Position numbers and translations under genes: made by a program
The notes under the pieces: generated by a model
The model's input: only the letters and a program-made list of their open reading frames with translations
Databases searched by the model: none
What the model was told of the DNA's origin: nothing
Assembly: GCF_020991005.1 (NCBI RefSeq)
Contig: NZ_JAJLLW010000004.1
Location: forward strand, 62,001-126,000
Length of the DNA: 64,000 bases
Origin: Halomonas sp. CUBES01
Lineage (GTDB): Bacteria > Pseudomonadota > Gammaproteobacteria > Pseudomonadales > Halomonadaceae
Reading direction: 5' to 3'
Shown: piece after piece, positions 15,679 through 24,494 of the stretch
Position numbering within the stretch: the stretch's first letter is position 1
Layout of the letters: each line of letters opens with the position of its first letter

Positions 15679-18600
15679 CTAGTGCCGACTGGCCGCCAGG
15701 GAAGGCATTGTCATCAACAGGCCAGCGGCTTCGCCCCGACGCCAGCAAGCACGTAATGTGTCCAGAACGACCGCCTTGTCGCTCTCTTTGCCCTTCTCCA
15801 GCTCCAACTCCAGCCAATCAGCGTGAGCTTCAATCAGCTCCCGGTGATGCTCGCCCCAGGCGCAAGGTTCCGCTGCCATCAGTTGGGTCAAGCGGCGCGC
15901 ATAATGGCGAGCCGTCGCCGGGCGGTCGTCAAGCAGACAGACCTCCGCTGCCGCGACCAGGAAACGGTAACCATTGTGTCCCACACAGCCCGTATTCAAT
16001 AGCGCTTCGCCTTGCTGCAGCGTCGCCAAGCGAACCTCGGGATCGTCTTCAAGCAGTGCTCGAGTGCCTAACACCCAGGGCCCGATAAATGGCTTCAGCT
16101 TATGTTGCTCCACCAATTGCCAGGCACGCTCGATGCTGGCTTGAGCTTCCGCTCGACGGCCGGTAATTAGCTGGACCCGAGCGCGACTTTCCAAAAGAAA
16201 AGCCTCGAAGCGCCCTGACCCCAGCTCCAGAGCCACCGCCAGCGCCTGAGAGAGCTGCTCGTCGGCCTCATGGGGAGCACCCTGGGAAATCAGAATCCAA
16301 GCCGCCGTCATCCGTGCCACCACCTCGGCACGCCGATTACCAACTCGCTTGCCCAGCTCGGCAGCTTCAAAACAGTCCCTTAAAGCCTCCCCGGTTTCGT
16401 TGGCATAGAGCCGGGCCGTACCCAACATAAATAGATTTGAGGCCTCCAGCTCTGCATGGCCATGCCTTCGGCAGAGCGCCACGCAGTGATCGAAAAGCTC
16501 ATAGGTGCTGCGCATCTGCCCCTCGGCATAGTGAGCATCGCCCAGGCCGCTAAGCGCTTGAATCTCGGTGCGTACGTCACCACCGTGACGGGCCTGCTCC
16601 AGGGCTCGGGTATGATAGGCGCGGCTGGTGGCAAAATCGCCACGGGGAAAATAGAGGTTGCCCTTTAGGTAGAGCGCTTCTGCAAGGGGCAAGGGATCAT
16701 CAAGCGCCTCGGCCAGCGGAAGCAGGCCATCCAGAATCATCTCTTCCGCCTCCAAAGCGTCGAGCATATTCAGCACCCGAGCCAACCAAAGGTCTGCAGC
16801 AATGCGCTGAGACTCATCCTGAGCGAATGTACGCGCGGCCTCAAAGTGCTCCCGAGCCGCTTGAATACGCCCAGTCGCCATCGCTACCTGACCTTGCAGT
16901 AGCATTAATCGGTACTCATCCTTCGGCGCATAATCGATGGCGTGACACTGCCTCAGCAGCGCCAGAGCTTCCTCATACCGATAGCGGGCTATTTCTTCCG
17001 AAGCCGCTTTCAGGAAAGCATCCGGCGCCTCCAGAGATCGCGCACGGTGAAGATGCCGCGCACACAGCCCCGGTTCCGCTTCGTTATACAACCCGGCCAG
17101 GCGAAGATGCAGACGGTCGCGCTGTATCTTGGGTATCCCTTCATAGATGCCCTGCAGAATCAGATCGTGCACGAAGCGGTAGCTCTCTTCATCTAGAGGG
17201 CGTACTAAGCTAAAGCGCTGGGGGAGTTCGGGTTGATAGTCGGGCTGTCCCAACATTTCCTGCAGCAGCGTCAGGGAGAATCTCTGCCCCATGACGGCAG
17301 CGATACATATTGCCCGACGATCCAGATCAGTGAGTTGATCCAGCTTGGTTTGCACCAGATTGGCAAGGCTGGCTGGCATACTGCTGTGAGGATGAAACAA
17401 CAACATCTGGGTCAGAAATAGCGGATTACCCTGAGCTTGAGTCACTAAGCGGGAGATATGCTCAGCGTGAACCTTACCCACACTGGCGACCAGAGCCTCG
17501 GCCTCGTGGGCGCGCAGCGGCGGAAGCTCGATCAGTGTCAGCGGCGATTCAGGCAACTGTGGCCTTAGCCGGGTCTCCAGCGGATCCTGCTCAAGACGTG
17601 AAGTAAACAACCAGATCACGGGCGCTTCAAGCGTCTCCTGCAGCAGCCCGGTGAGAGTTCCTAGCAGCGCCTCATCAGCCCAATGTAGATCTTCAACTAC
17701 CAGCAATTGCGGGCGGTGGATAGACCGAGCAAGAAGAATGTCTCGCAGAGCCAGAACCAAACGCTGGCGTCGAGTCTCCGGGGTCATGGCGGCGTAAAAA
17801 CGCTGTGCATCTTCCGGTTGCGCCAATCCCAGCAATGGACGCAACAGCATGGCATGATCCAGGGATAGGCGGAGTGCCGAGAGGCGAGCAAGTAGATGTG
17901 CTTCATTTATCTCCGCATCGGACGTCTGGAGCAGCGAACGCGCCAATTGCATCAACGGCCCCTCATCAGCGCGGGTGCCAAAGTCCAATACCTCGGCCTG
18001 GTGATGATCGGCATAAGTCGCCGCCATTTCGGCAAACTCAGCACTGAGACGCGTCTTGCCAATACCGGCCACGCCGCGAATATAGATCAAATGGCCAGCT
18101 TGGTAGTCTCGAGTACTCTCCAGAATGGCTTCCAACTGGCCCAGTTGCACACGCCGCCCCACCAACTCGAAGCGAATGTCATGCGCCTCGTCCCTGGGAT
18201 GACGATAACGCAACCAATCGCCCCCTTCGTCGTCGAAAACAAAGCGCTCGGCCAATTGCACCGCCACCCCACGGTCGACCCACACGCCGCTGCACTCCTC
18301 CGCCATGGCGAGAGCCGTATCATTCGGCCAGTGGTCAGCCCTGAGGTAAACAGCCTGGGCCAAGCCCTGCTCTACCAAAGTGGCGGCGCATAACAGGCCA
18401 CGCTGCGCATCGCTACGGTAAGCCCGGTGCAGTCCGAAAAGCGCCTTACCTCCTTCCTCAAGGCTACCGCCGAAATGCTCGACCCAACTTGCCAGAGCCG
18501 ACTGATCGGCCGCCAAGGCATGCAGTTGGATCAACACCCGAGCGTTCTCCATCTCCTCGATGTCGGCGGTGGACACGGCGGAAGCCTCGTCATCCTCTAC

Positions 18601-18825
18601 CGACAGTGCCTCTACCTCGACCCCATAGATCTCGGCCAAGTGACGAGCAGTGCGGTAAAGCACCTTACGCCCACTCTCAGCCCGTTTGATGGAGGCGATA
18701 GAGACGCACAGACGCTGGTCGAAGCAATATTCAGCCAGCGCTTCCTGGCTCAGGCCAAGCCGCCTGCGGTGCTCTTTCAAGCGTTGGCGATCCAGGCGCA
18801 AGCGCCCATCCTGGAGAGCTACCAT
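15679..18825 (-). CDS. Large HTH-STAND ATPase-TPR transcriptional regulator (1048 aa)
   Basis: ATG 18825 is preferred to the in-frame TTG at 18849. Residues about 14-70 form an XRE-type helix-turn-helix (LGLSQEALAEYC... SIASIKRAESGRK). A region at about 95-200 resembles a degenerate nucleotide-cyclase-like domain, followed by FELVGRRVQLGQLE and an AAA/STAND NTPase with Walker A GVAGIGKT at 251-258 and Walker B LLVVEDLHWAD. The rest, about 600-1040, is a TPR array. Such proteins sense ligands through ATP-dependent assembly, like MalT. The target is unknown; the adjacent convergent FAD gene is a candidate. Confidence 0.85.
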   Translation of the reverse strand: MVALQDGRLRLDRQRLKEHRRRLGLSQEALAEYCFDQRLCVSIASIKRAESGRKVLYRTARHLAEIYGVEVEALSVEDDEASAVSTADIEEMENARVLIQLHALAADQSALASWVEHFGGSLEEGGKALFGLHRAYRSDAQRGLLCAATLVEQGLAQAVYLRADHWPNDTALAMAEECSGVWVDRGVAVQLAERFVFDDEGGDWLRYRHPRDEAHDIRFELVGRRVQLGQLEAILESTRDYQAGHLIYIRGVAGIGKTRLSAEFAEMAATYADHHQAEVLDFGTRADEGPLMQLARSLLQTSDAEINEAHLLARLSALRLSLDHAMLLRPLLGLAQPEDAQRFYAAMTPETRRQRLVLALRDILLARSIHRPQLLVVEDLHWADEALLGTLTGLLQETLEAPVIWLFTSRLEQDPLETRLRPQLPESPLTLIELPPLRAHEAEALVASVGKVHAEHISRLVTQAQGNPLFLTQMLLFHPHSSMPASLANLVQTKLDQLTDLDRRAICIAAVMGQRFSLTLLQEMLGQPDYQPELPQRFSLVRPLDEESYRFVHDLILQGIYEGIPKIQRDRLHLRLAGLYNEAEPGLCARHLHRARSLEAPDAFLKAASEEIARYRYEEALALLRQCHAIDYAPKDEYRLMLLQGQVAMATGRIQAAREHFEAARTFAQDESQRIAADLWLARVLNMLDALEAEEMILDGLLPLAEALDDPLPLAEALYLKGNLYFPRGDFATSRAYHTRALEQARHGGDVRTEIQALSGLGDAHYAEGQMRSTYELFDHCVALCRRHGHAELEASNLFMLGTARLYANETGEALRDCFEAAELGKRVGNRRAEVVARMTAAWILISQGAPHEADEQLSQALAVALELGSGRFEAFLLESRARVQLITGRRAEAQASIERAWQLVEQHKLKPFIGPWVLGTRALLEDDPEVRLATLQQGEALLNTGCVGHNGYRFLVAAAEVCLLDDRPATARHYARRLTQLMAAEPCAWGEHHRELIEAHADWLELELEKGKESDKAVVLDTLRACWRRGEAAGLLMTMPSLAASRH

Positions 18826-19249
18826 TGTTAGCGGTTTCCTTTCTCTCAAAACACGCGGGAAATAAAGACTATCTCGCTTTATTATGCTTACATGAAAGGC
18901 TGCTGATCAAAGGCCTAGTTTTTTTAACATTCGATGTCAACAAATTAACGGCGCTAACGTGAAGCGTCGTTAACGCCAAACGATGCTAACCGACTGGCTA
19001 ATCCTCACATCCAAACGTTGGCGACGGCGTCCAATTAAACTTGCTTCATGCCCGACTTCAACCAGTAAATGCAGCGCCTGTGGTTGTACTTGTCAATGAC
19101 AACCCGAACGACCAGAGGCTCCCAAAAGCGGTGAGCAACGTCTAGGCGGTGTATGAACACACCACCTGATGGGCCATACCCACTCAGGAAACCAAGTAGG
19201 TTCAAATGGGCGCCCTGGTAACGGCCCATAATGATGGATGGAGCGTTTC
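18826..19249. other. Intergenic region before the lipoprotein hydrolase
   Basis: No gene is supported. An imperfect inverted repeat GGCGCTAACG / CGTTAACGCC (about 18951-18979) could form a hairpin. A 64-codon minus-strand frame (19035-19229) has no ribosome site and no recognisable features. Confidence 0.5.
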
Positions 19250-20401
19250 ATGTTTCTTCGTATAAGCTTTCTACTTGTCGCCCTCGTATTGCTGTCCTCC
19301 TGCGCTATGCCGCCGGATTCCCCGCGTTTTCAGCCCTCGGGCAGCCTGCCGCGCCATGATCAGCCAAGCTTCGATGAGTACGTGCGCGACACCCACGCGT
19401 GGATTGCCGACAATCGCGCCTTCATCGGCGACGACCGCCACCGCGAGATAGCGCTCAATGCCCCGTTTGAACGTCGCCCGGATACGCCGGCAAAACGCGG
19501 CATTCTATTCGTGCACGGGCTGGGCTCAAGCCCGTGGTATTTCACGGATATGGCCAACGCCATGGCGGATGACGGCTGGCTGGTTCGTTCGATTCTTTTG
19601 CCGGGCCATGGCAGCCGCCCCGCCGATCTGATGCTGCCGGCCCATGAGGATTGGGAAGATGCCGTCGCCCATCACACCCAGTTGCTTGCGAATGAAGTCG
19701 ATGAGCTCTGGCTGGGCGGGTTTTCGACCGGAGGCAACCTGGTGACCGCCCAGGCGTTCAAGGACGATCGCGTCGAGGGGTTGCTGCTGTTCTCCCCCGG
19801 CTTCTACCCGGACAGCCAATACCTCTTTCTTGCCCCGGCCATTTCTTATTTCTGGGACTGGCTAGACATCGACGACGAGGACAATATCGCCACGTACCAG
19901 TCGCTGCCGTCCCGCGGCGCCGCGCTGTATTATCGTTCGGTCAGCGCCGTGCAAAAAAACCTCGACGCCGAGCACTTCGATAAACCCGTGCTGATGACCA
20001 TGAGCCAGCACGACAGCGTTCTCGACCCCGCCGCCACGCTCGATGCCTTTCAAACCCGTTTTACCCACCCGTCATCGCGCTTCGTATGGTACGGCGACAC
20101 CCCGGCGCACCTCGACGACCCTCGCATCACGGCACTCACCAGCTACCTGCCCGAACGACGAATCAGCAACTTTTCCCACATGAATGTGCTGTTTGCACCC
20201 GAGAACCCCTATTACGGTGAAGCGGGCAGCTACACCATGCTGGAAAACGGGCAGGAAGACCTCACCCCACCCGACGACCCGGACGCCCTGTGGTTCAGCG
20301 CCTGGGGCCAGCAGGACCCGGAAAAGTACCACGCCCGTTTGACCTGGAACCCCTACTTTGACGAGCTCCTCGACGACATCCGCGAGGTAACGGGCGACTG
20401 A
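19250..20401 (+). CDS. Alpha/beta hydrolase lipoprotein (carboxylesterase-like)
   Basis: ATG 19250 is chosen because GGAG lies 6 bases upstream; an ATG at 19238 is in frame but weaker. The signal ends in the lipobox LLSSC, so Cys18 is lipidated and the protein sits in the envelope. GILFVHGLGSSPWYF is the oxyanion segment, GGFSTGG the nucleophile elbow, and a late His lies in the FSHMNV segment. The fold and length (383 residues) fit a monoacylglycerol lipase/carboxylesterase. The substrate is unknown. Confidence 0.85.
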   Translation: MFLRISFLLVALVLLSSCAMPPDSPRFQPSGSLPRHDQPSFDEYVRDTHAWIADNRAFIGDDRHREIALNAPFERRPDTPAKRGILFVHGLGSSPWYFTDMANAMADDGWLVRSILLPGHGSRPADLMLPAHEDWEDAVAHHTQLLANEVDELWLGGFSTGGNLVTAQAFKDDRVEGLLLFSPGFYPDSQYLFLAPAISYFWDWLDIDDEDNIATYQSLPSRGAALYYRSVSAVQKNLDAEHFDKPVLMTMSQHDSVLDPAATLDAFQTRFTHPSSRFVWYGDTPAHLDDPRITALTSYLPERRISNFSHMNVLFAPENPYYGEAGSYTMLENGQEDLTPPDDPDALWFSAWGQQDPEKYHARLTWNPYFDELLDDIREVTGD

Positions 20402-20474
20402 GCGGTGACAATGGGCTGACCCATCGCGCCACTCACGTCTACGCTGTGAGACACCCATCACGACACAGGAGGCC

Positions 20475-20999
20475 ATGATGAGTATCGATCAGCCCGAAAC
20501 GCTCCATCTGGACAGCGATGACGCGACCGGCTACCCCAACTCCCCACTGCCAGTGTTGATCTACCGGGATGTTATCGACACTCGTGACCCAGAGGCGTGT
20601 GCCGCCACCTTTGAAGCCATGTTCAAGCGCCACGGCTGGCCGCCGGCATGGCGCTACCACCTGTATGACTTTGACCACTTCCACTCGACCGCTCACGAGG
20701 TCCTGGGCATTTTTCGCGGGCAGGCCCGTGCCCGGCTGGGCGGCCCTAACGGCCGCGAACTGATGCTTTGTGCGGGCGACGTACTGGTGCTGCCCGCAGG
20801 GGTTGGGCATGCAAGCCTGGAGGCGGACCATGATTTCTGCATGGTAGGCGCCTACCCGCCCGGCCAACAGCCAGCGATAGAGCGTGGCGACCCGGCACAG
20901 CTGGAAGCGGCGCAAGCGCGCGTGGCGAGCACGGCGATGCCCGAAAGCGACCCGGTCGGCGGTCCGTTGAAAAACCTGTGGCGCCAAACGACAGCGTAA
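20475..20999 (+). CDS. Cupin-domain protein, YjlB-like
   Basis: A 174-residue single cupin. GGAGG precedes the ATG pair. The region HSTAHEVLGIFRGQARARLGG and the later GDVLVLPAGVGHASLE are the two cupin metal motifs (His/Glu set and distal His). It resembles the YjlB family, of unknown function. It sits 73 bases after the lipoprotein gene in the same direction, possibly co-transcribed with the following small genes. Confidence 0.85.
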   Translation: MMSIDQPETLHLDSDDATGYPNSPLPVLIYRDVIDTRDPEACAATFEAMFKRHGWPPAWRYHLYDFDHFHSTAHEVLGIFRGQARARLGGPNGRELMLCAGDVLVLPAGVGHASLEADHDFCMVGAYPPGQQPAIERGDPAQLEAAQARVASTAMPESDPVGGPLKNLWRQTTA

Positions 21000-21107
21000 T
21001 CACCTTGACCCTGCCGATAAACGGTATTATCAACAGGCCTATACGTAGCCAGAGCCATCACCCAAGCCGCTCTGGCACTCCCATGTCAGATACCGAAGGA
21101 AAGCCCT

Positions 21108-21404
21108 ATGCCAGCCTATGTGGTGATGATCAAAGAACACACCCACGACACTGACGAAATGGAGCGCTACAGCGAAAAGGCCAAAGCCGCCCGGGAAGGC
21201 CACGACCCGGAACCGCTCGCGTTCTACGGCGATTTTAAAGTGCTCGAAGGTAGCGCCATGGAAGGCGCGGTGATTCTACGTTTTCCCGATATGGCCGCCG
21301 CCCGCGCCTGGTATGAAAGCCCTGCCTACCAGGAAGCCCGCCAGCACCGCTTCCAGGGCGCCGACTATCGAGTGTTTATCGTGGATGGGATTGAAGGCGC
21401 CTGA
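21108..21404 (+). CDS. DUF1330 family protein (98 aa)
   Basis: A small cytoplasmic protein with the dimeric alpha/beta-barrel pattern of DUF1330: YVVMIKEHTHD at the start, EGSAMEGAVILRFPDMAAARAWYESPAYQEAR in the core. AAGGA precedes the ATG. Function is unknown; it follows a cupin gene and precedes a DUF697-like gene in the same direction. Confidence 0.88.
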   Translation: MPAYVVMIKEHTHDTDEMERYSEKAKAAREGHDPEPLAFYGDFKVLEGSAMEGAVILRFPDMAAARAWYESPAYQEARQHRFQGADYRVFIVDGIEGA

Positions 21405-21440
21405 GAAGCCCACCATCGTCTATCAAGAGAGGACCGCATC

Positions 21441-21983
21441 ATGATCGAGTCACGTGAAGACCTCGACGCCATCAAGCAGTCGTGCCAGTCGATGGTCACA
21501 AGGAGTTCAGGCCTTTCTGCCGGGGCGGCGATCATTCCCATCCCCGGGGTGGACCTTGGCTCAGACGTGGCCATCTTGATGCGGTTGATCCCCCGAATTA
21601 ATGAAAAATTCGGTTTATCGCCTGAACAAATCGAAAGCCTGGATACCGAATCCAAGCTCTTTGTGATGACCGCCATCTCCAACACCGGCAGCAAGCTGGC
21701 CGGGAAATACATCACCAAAAAACTCATCGTGACGGTGCTCAACAAGATGGGCATCAAGGTCGCCGCGAAAGGCGTGACGAAGTTCGTCCCGCTAATCGGT
21801 AGCGCCTTGGCAGGCAGCATCAGCTTCACCGCCATGAAGGTGATGGGCAACCGTCATATCGAAGATTGCTACCAGATTGCCCTGGCAGCGCTGGAAGAAG
21901 AGCGGCTTGCGCATGAAATCGTGATCGAGCCAGAGCCAGCATCAGAGCCAGGACCGGTAAAGAAATCCCCTCAGTCGCAATAG
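21441..21983 (+). CDS. DUF697/EcsC-like membrane-associated protein (180 aa)
   Basis: The core (AAIIPIPGVDLGSDVAILMRLIPRINEKFGLS, split here by the reader at GVDLG) has the amphipathic Gly/Pro-rich helix pattern of DUF697, found as a partner domain of GTPases such as YcjX/YcjF. A second hydrophobic segment (VPLIGSALAGSISF) follows, and the C-terminus is Pro/Glu-rich. GAGAGGA precedes the ATG. No GTPase is next to it. The assignment is by pattern and moderate. Confidence 0.55.
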   Translation: MIESREDLDAIKQSCQSMVTRSSGLSAGAAIIPIPGVDLGSDVAILMRLIPRINEKFGLSPEQIESLDTESKLFVMTAISNTGSKLAGKYITKKLIVTVLNKMGIKVAAKGVTKFVPLIGSALAGSISFTAMKVMGNRHIEDCYQIALAALEEERLAHEIVIEPEPASEPGPVKKSPQSQ

Positions 21984-22244
21984 CCCGGCCATCAGCCTTC
22001 TTTTTGATAAGTTTTTCCACCTTCGGCAGCATGTGCAAATTTTGCGCATGCTGAATTTCGCTCCAACTCTCCCTCTTTAAAAACGTTGCGAATGTGCTTT
22101 GTAATAATCGAACGCTCGTGTCCGAAAAATTTATACATCTGCGCCTGGCTGAACTAAACAGTCTCTTGCTCCAGCGTCACCTTCAGGCCCTACGCGTCAT
22201 AAGTTACCCATGATCTTGGCATCTTGCTCACACAGGTCCATAAT
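21984..22244. other. Intergenic region before hipB-1, with a 27-base palindrome
   Basis: No gene is seen. CAGCATGTGCAAA and TTTGCGCATGCTG around a central T (22027-22053) form a 13-bp palindrome with one mismatch, 44 bases after the DUF697-like stop. It has no T-run, so an operator or bidirectional hairpin is more likely than a terminator. Confidence 0.45.
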
Positions 22245-22290
22245 GAGCACTTAAAGATCCATGGGCTATCTCATGGGTCTTTAAGTACTC
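22245..22290. promoter_or_regulatory. Operator-like 19-bp inverted repeat upstream of hipB-1
   Basis: GAGCACTTAAAGATCCATG (22245-22263) and CATGGGTCTTTAAGTACTC (22272-22290) match as an inverted repeat at 17 of 19 positions, 18 bases before the hipB-1 start. HipB proteins repress their own operon by binding palindromes in this position, so this is the probable autoregulatory site. Confidence 0.7.
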
Positions 22291-22307
22291 AAATAAACGG
22301 AATAGCG

Positions 22308-22640
22308 ATGAAACGGGCACGCAGCTACTCTCGCGTTACGAAGCAGGCGCTCTCAATCTTTGGCAAGTTGATCAAGGCTGGCCGTTTGGAGCGCAAACTG
22401 ACGGCTACCGAACTGGCGGAACGCGCAGGCATCACCCGCAAAACCCTCCGCAATATCGAAAGCGGCGAAGCTGGTTCTGAAATCGGCACCGTCTTCGAGG
22501 TTGCCGCCCTCGTCGGTGTCCGTTTGTTCGATGCTGACGAGCGGACACTTGCAGTGCACAGCGCCCACCTCGAAGAAAAACTAACACTGCTGCCTAAGAG
22601 CGTTCGCCCTAGTAAGCAGGAGGTCGATGATGATTTCTAA
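22308..22640 (+). CDS. hipB: HipB-type HTH antitoxin (system 1)
   Basis: ATG 22308 is preferred (the frame is open further upstream, across the operator repeat). The 110-residue protein has an XRE HTH at about 35-80 (LTATELAERAGITRKTLRNIESGEAG), the family's operator-reading domain. It binds HipA and the operator to silence the operon. Its end overlaps the hipA start by 14 bases (AGGAGG site inside the hipB end), so toxin synthesis is coupled to the antitoxin. Confidence 0.85.
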   Translation: MKRARSYSRVTKQALSIFGKLIKAGRLERKLTATELAERAGITRKTLRNIESGEAGSEIGTVFEVAALVGVRLFDADERTLAVHSAHLEEKLTLLPKSVRPSKQEVDDDF

Positions 22641-23946
22641 GCTTACTGACCACAAAGAAGCCTATGTCTGGATTTGGCTGCCGGGAGAAACACAACCCGT
22701 CGTGGCTGGCCGCATCACAAAGCAAAGGGGCACCTACGCTTTCAACTATGGCGCTAGTTATCTGGAGCGTGATGACGCGATACCCATCTATAACCCAGAG
22801 CTTCCACTTCGCCGCGGCCTGATCGAACCGACCGCTGGCTTGGCAATGGCCAGTTGCCTTCGTGACGGCTCGCCCGACGCTTGGGGCCGCAGGGTTATCA
22901 TCAACCGTCTGATGGGTGCCAAGGCCGCCGAGACCGAAACCAGCGACATCGACGAACTGACCTACTTACTTGAGTCGGGATCGGACCGAATCGGTGCCCT
23001 CGATTTTCAGCATTCCGCCACAGAATACGTTCCCCGCCTCAAGGCAGAAGCACCCTATGAGGAATTGCTTGAAGCGGCCGAGCGTGTCGAGCAAGGCGCC
23101 CTGCTGACGCCAGCGCTAGATCAGGCGTTGAACCACGGCACGTCGATCGGCGGCGCGCGCCCGAAAGCCCTGATCGATAACGGCGATCACAAAACAATCG
23201 CCAAGTTCTCGTCGAGCACGGACATTTACAGCGTCGTGAAAGCGGAATTTATCGCCATGAAGCTCGCGGCTTTATGTAAGCTCAATGTTGCCCCTGTCTC
23301 GATGATCTCAGCGGCTGGCAAGGACGTGCTGCTCATCGAACGCTTTGACCGCCTCAAATCAGAGGCTGGCTGGCAGCGTAAAGCGATGGTCTCGGCTCTG
23401 ACGATGCTCGGCCTTGACGAAATGATGGCACGCTATGCGTCTTATGAAGATCTTGCCGAGATTATCCGTCACCGCTTCAGCGACCCACAGGAAACGCTGC
23501 GAGAGCTCTACGGACGGATCGTTTTCAATATCCTATGCGGCAACACGGACGACCATGCCCGCAATCATGCTGCTTTCTGGGACGGCGAGATGCTCACTTT
23601 GACCCCAGCCTATGACATTTGCCCCCAAGGAAGAACCGGCAACGAGGCGACACAGGCGATGCTGATCAAGGGTGAAAACCGTATGAGCACGCTGCATAGC
23701 TGTCTCGCGGCCGCGCCTGATTTCTTGCTCAATGACACAGAAGCCAAGATCATCATTGAGCAACAGCTCGCAACGATTGCCAGTGAGTGGAAGGGGCTCT
23801 GCGAGGAAGCCAAGCTGACCGAGACTGACCGGAAGCTCTTTGCCGGTCGGCAGTTTTTGAACAGCTATTGCGTTGAAGGCCTGGGGGCCGGACATAGCCC
23901 GTTACGTGAAGGCTTTGAGTCTGCGCGCGCGCAATTGCTCGGTTAA
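22627..23946 (+). CDS. hipA: HipA-family serine/threonine kinase toxin (system 1)
   Basis: The 439-residue product has the HipA layout: N-terminal HipA_N region, Gly-rich GTSIGGARPK at 171-180 (ATP-binding loop), Lys in TIAKFSS near 193, GNTDDHARNH at 305-314 (catalytic Asp loop) and PAYDICP at 327-333 (metal-binding Asp330). HipA of E. coli phosphorylates GltX and induces dormancy; others act in phage defence or growth control. All key residues look intact. An AGGAGG lies 5-8 bases before the ATG pair at 22627/22630. Confidence 0.9.
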   Translation: MMISKLTDHKEAYVWIWLPGETQPVVAGRITKQRGTYAFNYGASYLERDDAIPIYNPELPLRRGLIEPTAGLAMASCLRDGSPDAWGRRVIINRLMGAKAAETETSDIDELTYLLESGSDRIGALDFQHSATEYVPRLKAEAPYEELLEAAERVEQGALLTPALDQALNHGTSIGGARPKALIDNGDHKTIAKFSSSTDIYSVVKAEFIAMKLAALCKLNVAPVSMISAAGKDVLLIERFDRLKSEAGWQRKAMVSALTMLGLDEMMARYASYEDLAEIIRHRFSDPQETLRELYGRIVFNILCGNTDDHARNHAAFWDGEMLTLTPAYDICPQGRTGNEATQAMLIKGENRMSTLHSCLAAAPDFLLNDTEAKIIIEQQLATIASEWKGLCEEAKLTETDRKLFAGRQFLNSYCVEGLGAGHSPLREGFESARAQLLG

Positions 23947-24013
23947 AAAAGCGACCAGTTGCGTTGTTTTAAAACATGCATGTGCCGATTAACTCCACTA
24001 TTCAGATCATTTT

Positions 24014-24044
24014 ATGAGCCGATTAAGGTTTTTATTCGGCTCAT
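24014..24044. repeat. Inverted repeat after hipA-1
   Basis: ATGAGCCGA (24014-24022) and TCGGCTCAT (24036-24044) pair perfectly with a T-rich 13-base loop, 70 bases after the hipA-1 stop. There is no T-run after the stem, so it is only a possible terminator. Confidence 0.45.
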
Positions 24045-24139
24045 AGGCCTGTGAGATAGATTCTTCGAATAGAAAGGGCCGTCACTTGGACAGCCCTTTC
24101 GTTCTATGCGTGAATAGGAAATACGGAAATAAAAGCAGA

Positions 24140-24410
24140 TCAGCGCTTGCCTTCCTCGCGCAGCTTCGCCACTTCATCTAGCGCCAGACCAGTCGCTTCA
24201 GCGATCTGCTCATCGCTGAGCACCCCCAGCTTGAGCAGATTACGGGCTGTTTTCTCGATGCCCAGCCTTTCGCCTTCCTGACGTTCTTGCTGAGCCCAGT
24301 TTTCCAAATTTTCTGCCAGCATGTCTTTATCCTCCACCAAACTGTTGAGCTGATTGAGGTCGATCTCAGCCCCGAGTCGCTGCAAGTGGCGTTTAAACCA
24401 GCGGGTAATG
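24140..24410 (-). pseudogene. C-terminal remnant of an Rpn-family nuclease gene
   Basis: The last about 80 residues (from QRLGAEIDLNQLNSLVEDKD to the end) are nearly identical to the C-terminus of the intact Rpn protein at 26602-27552, and the DNA match continues over the 3' hairpin (24072-24100 here, 26524-26570 there). Everything upstream is missing, including the nuclease domain. It marks the left end of a duplicated segment interrupted by the AbiE cassette. Confidence 0.85.
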
Positions 24411-24494
24411 CTTTTGACGCTGACCTCTAAGTGAGGTGGATCAGCGACTGAGAACTCAGTACTGAGACTATTAAAATGAAAGCTTTCAATGTAA

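Noticed and set aside
18951..18979. Hairpin-like TAACG repeat considered as an integron attC site
   Set aside because: The core sites GTTRRRY and RYYYAAC are not arranged as in attC and no integrase or cassette is near.
19035..19229. 64-codon minus-strand frame upstream of the lipoprotein gene
   Set aside because: No ribosome site, no recognisable features, and no link to neighbours.
24455..24466. CTCAGTACTGAG palindrome after abiEii
   Set aside because: Only 12 bases, no partner sequence; too short to call a site.
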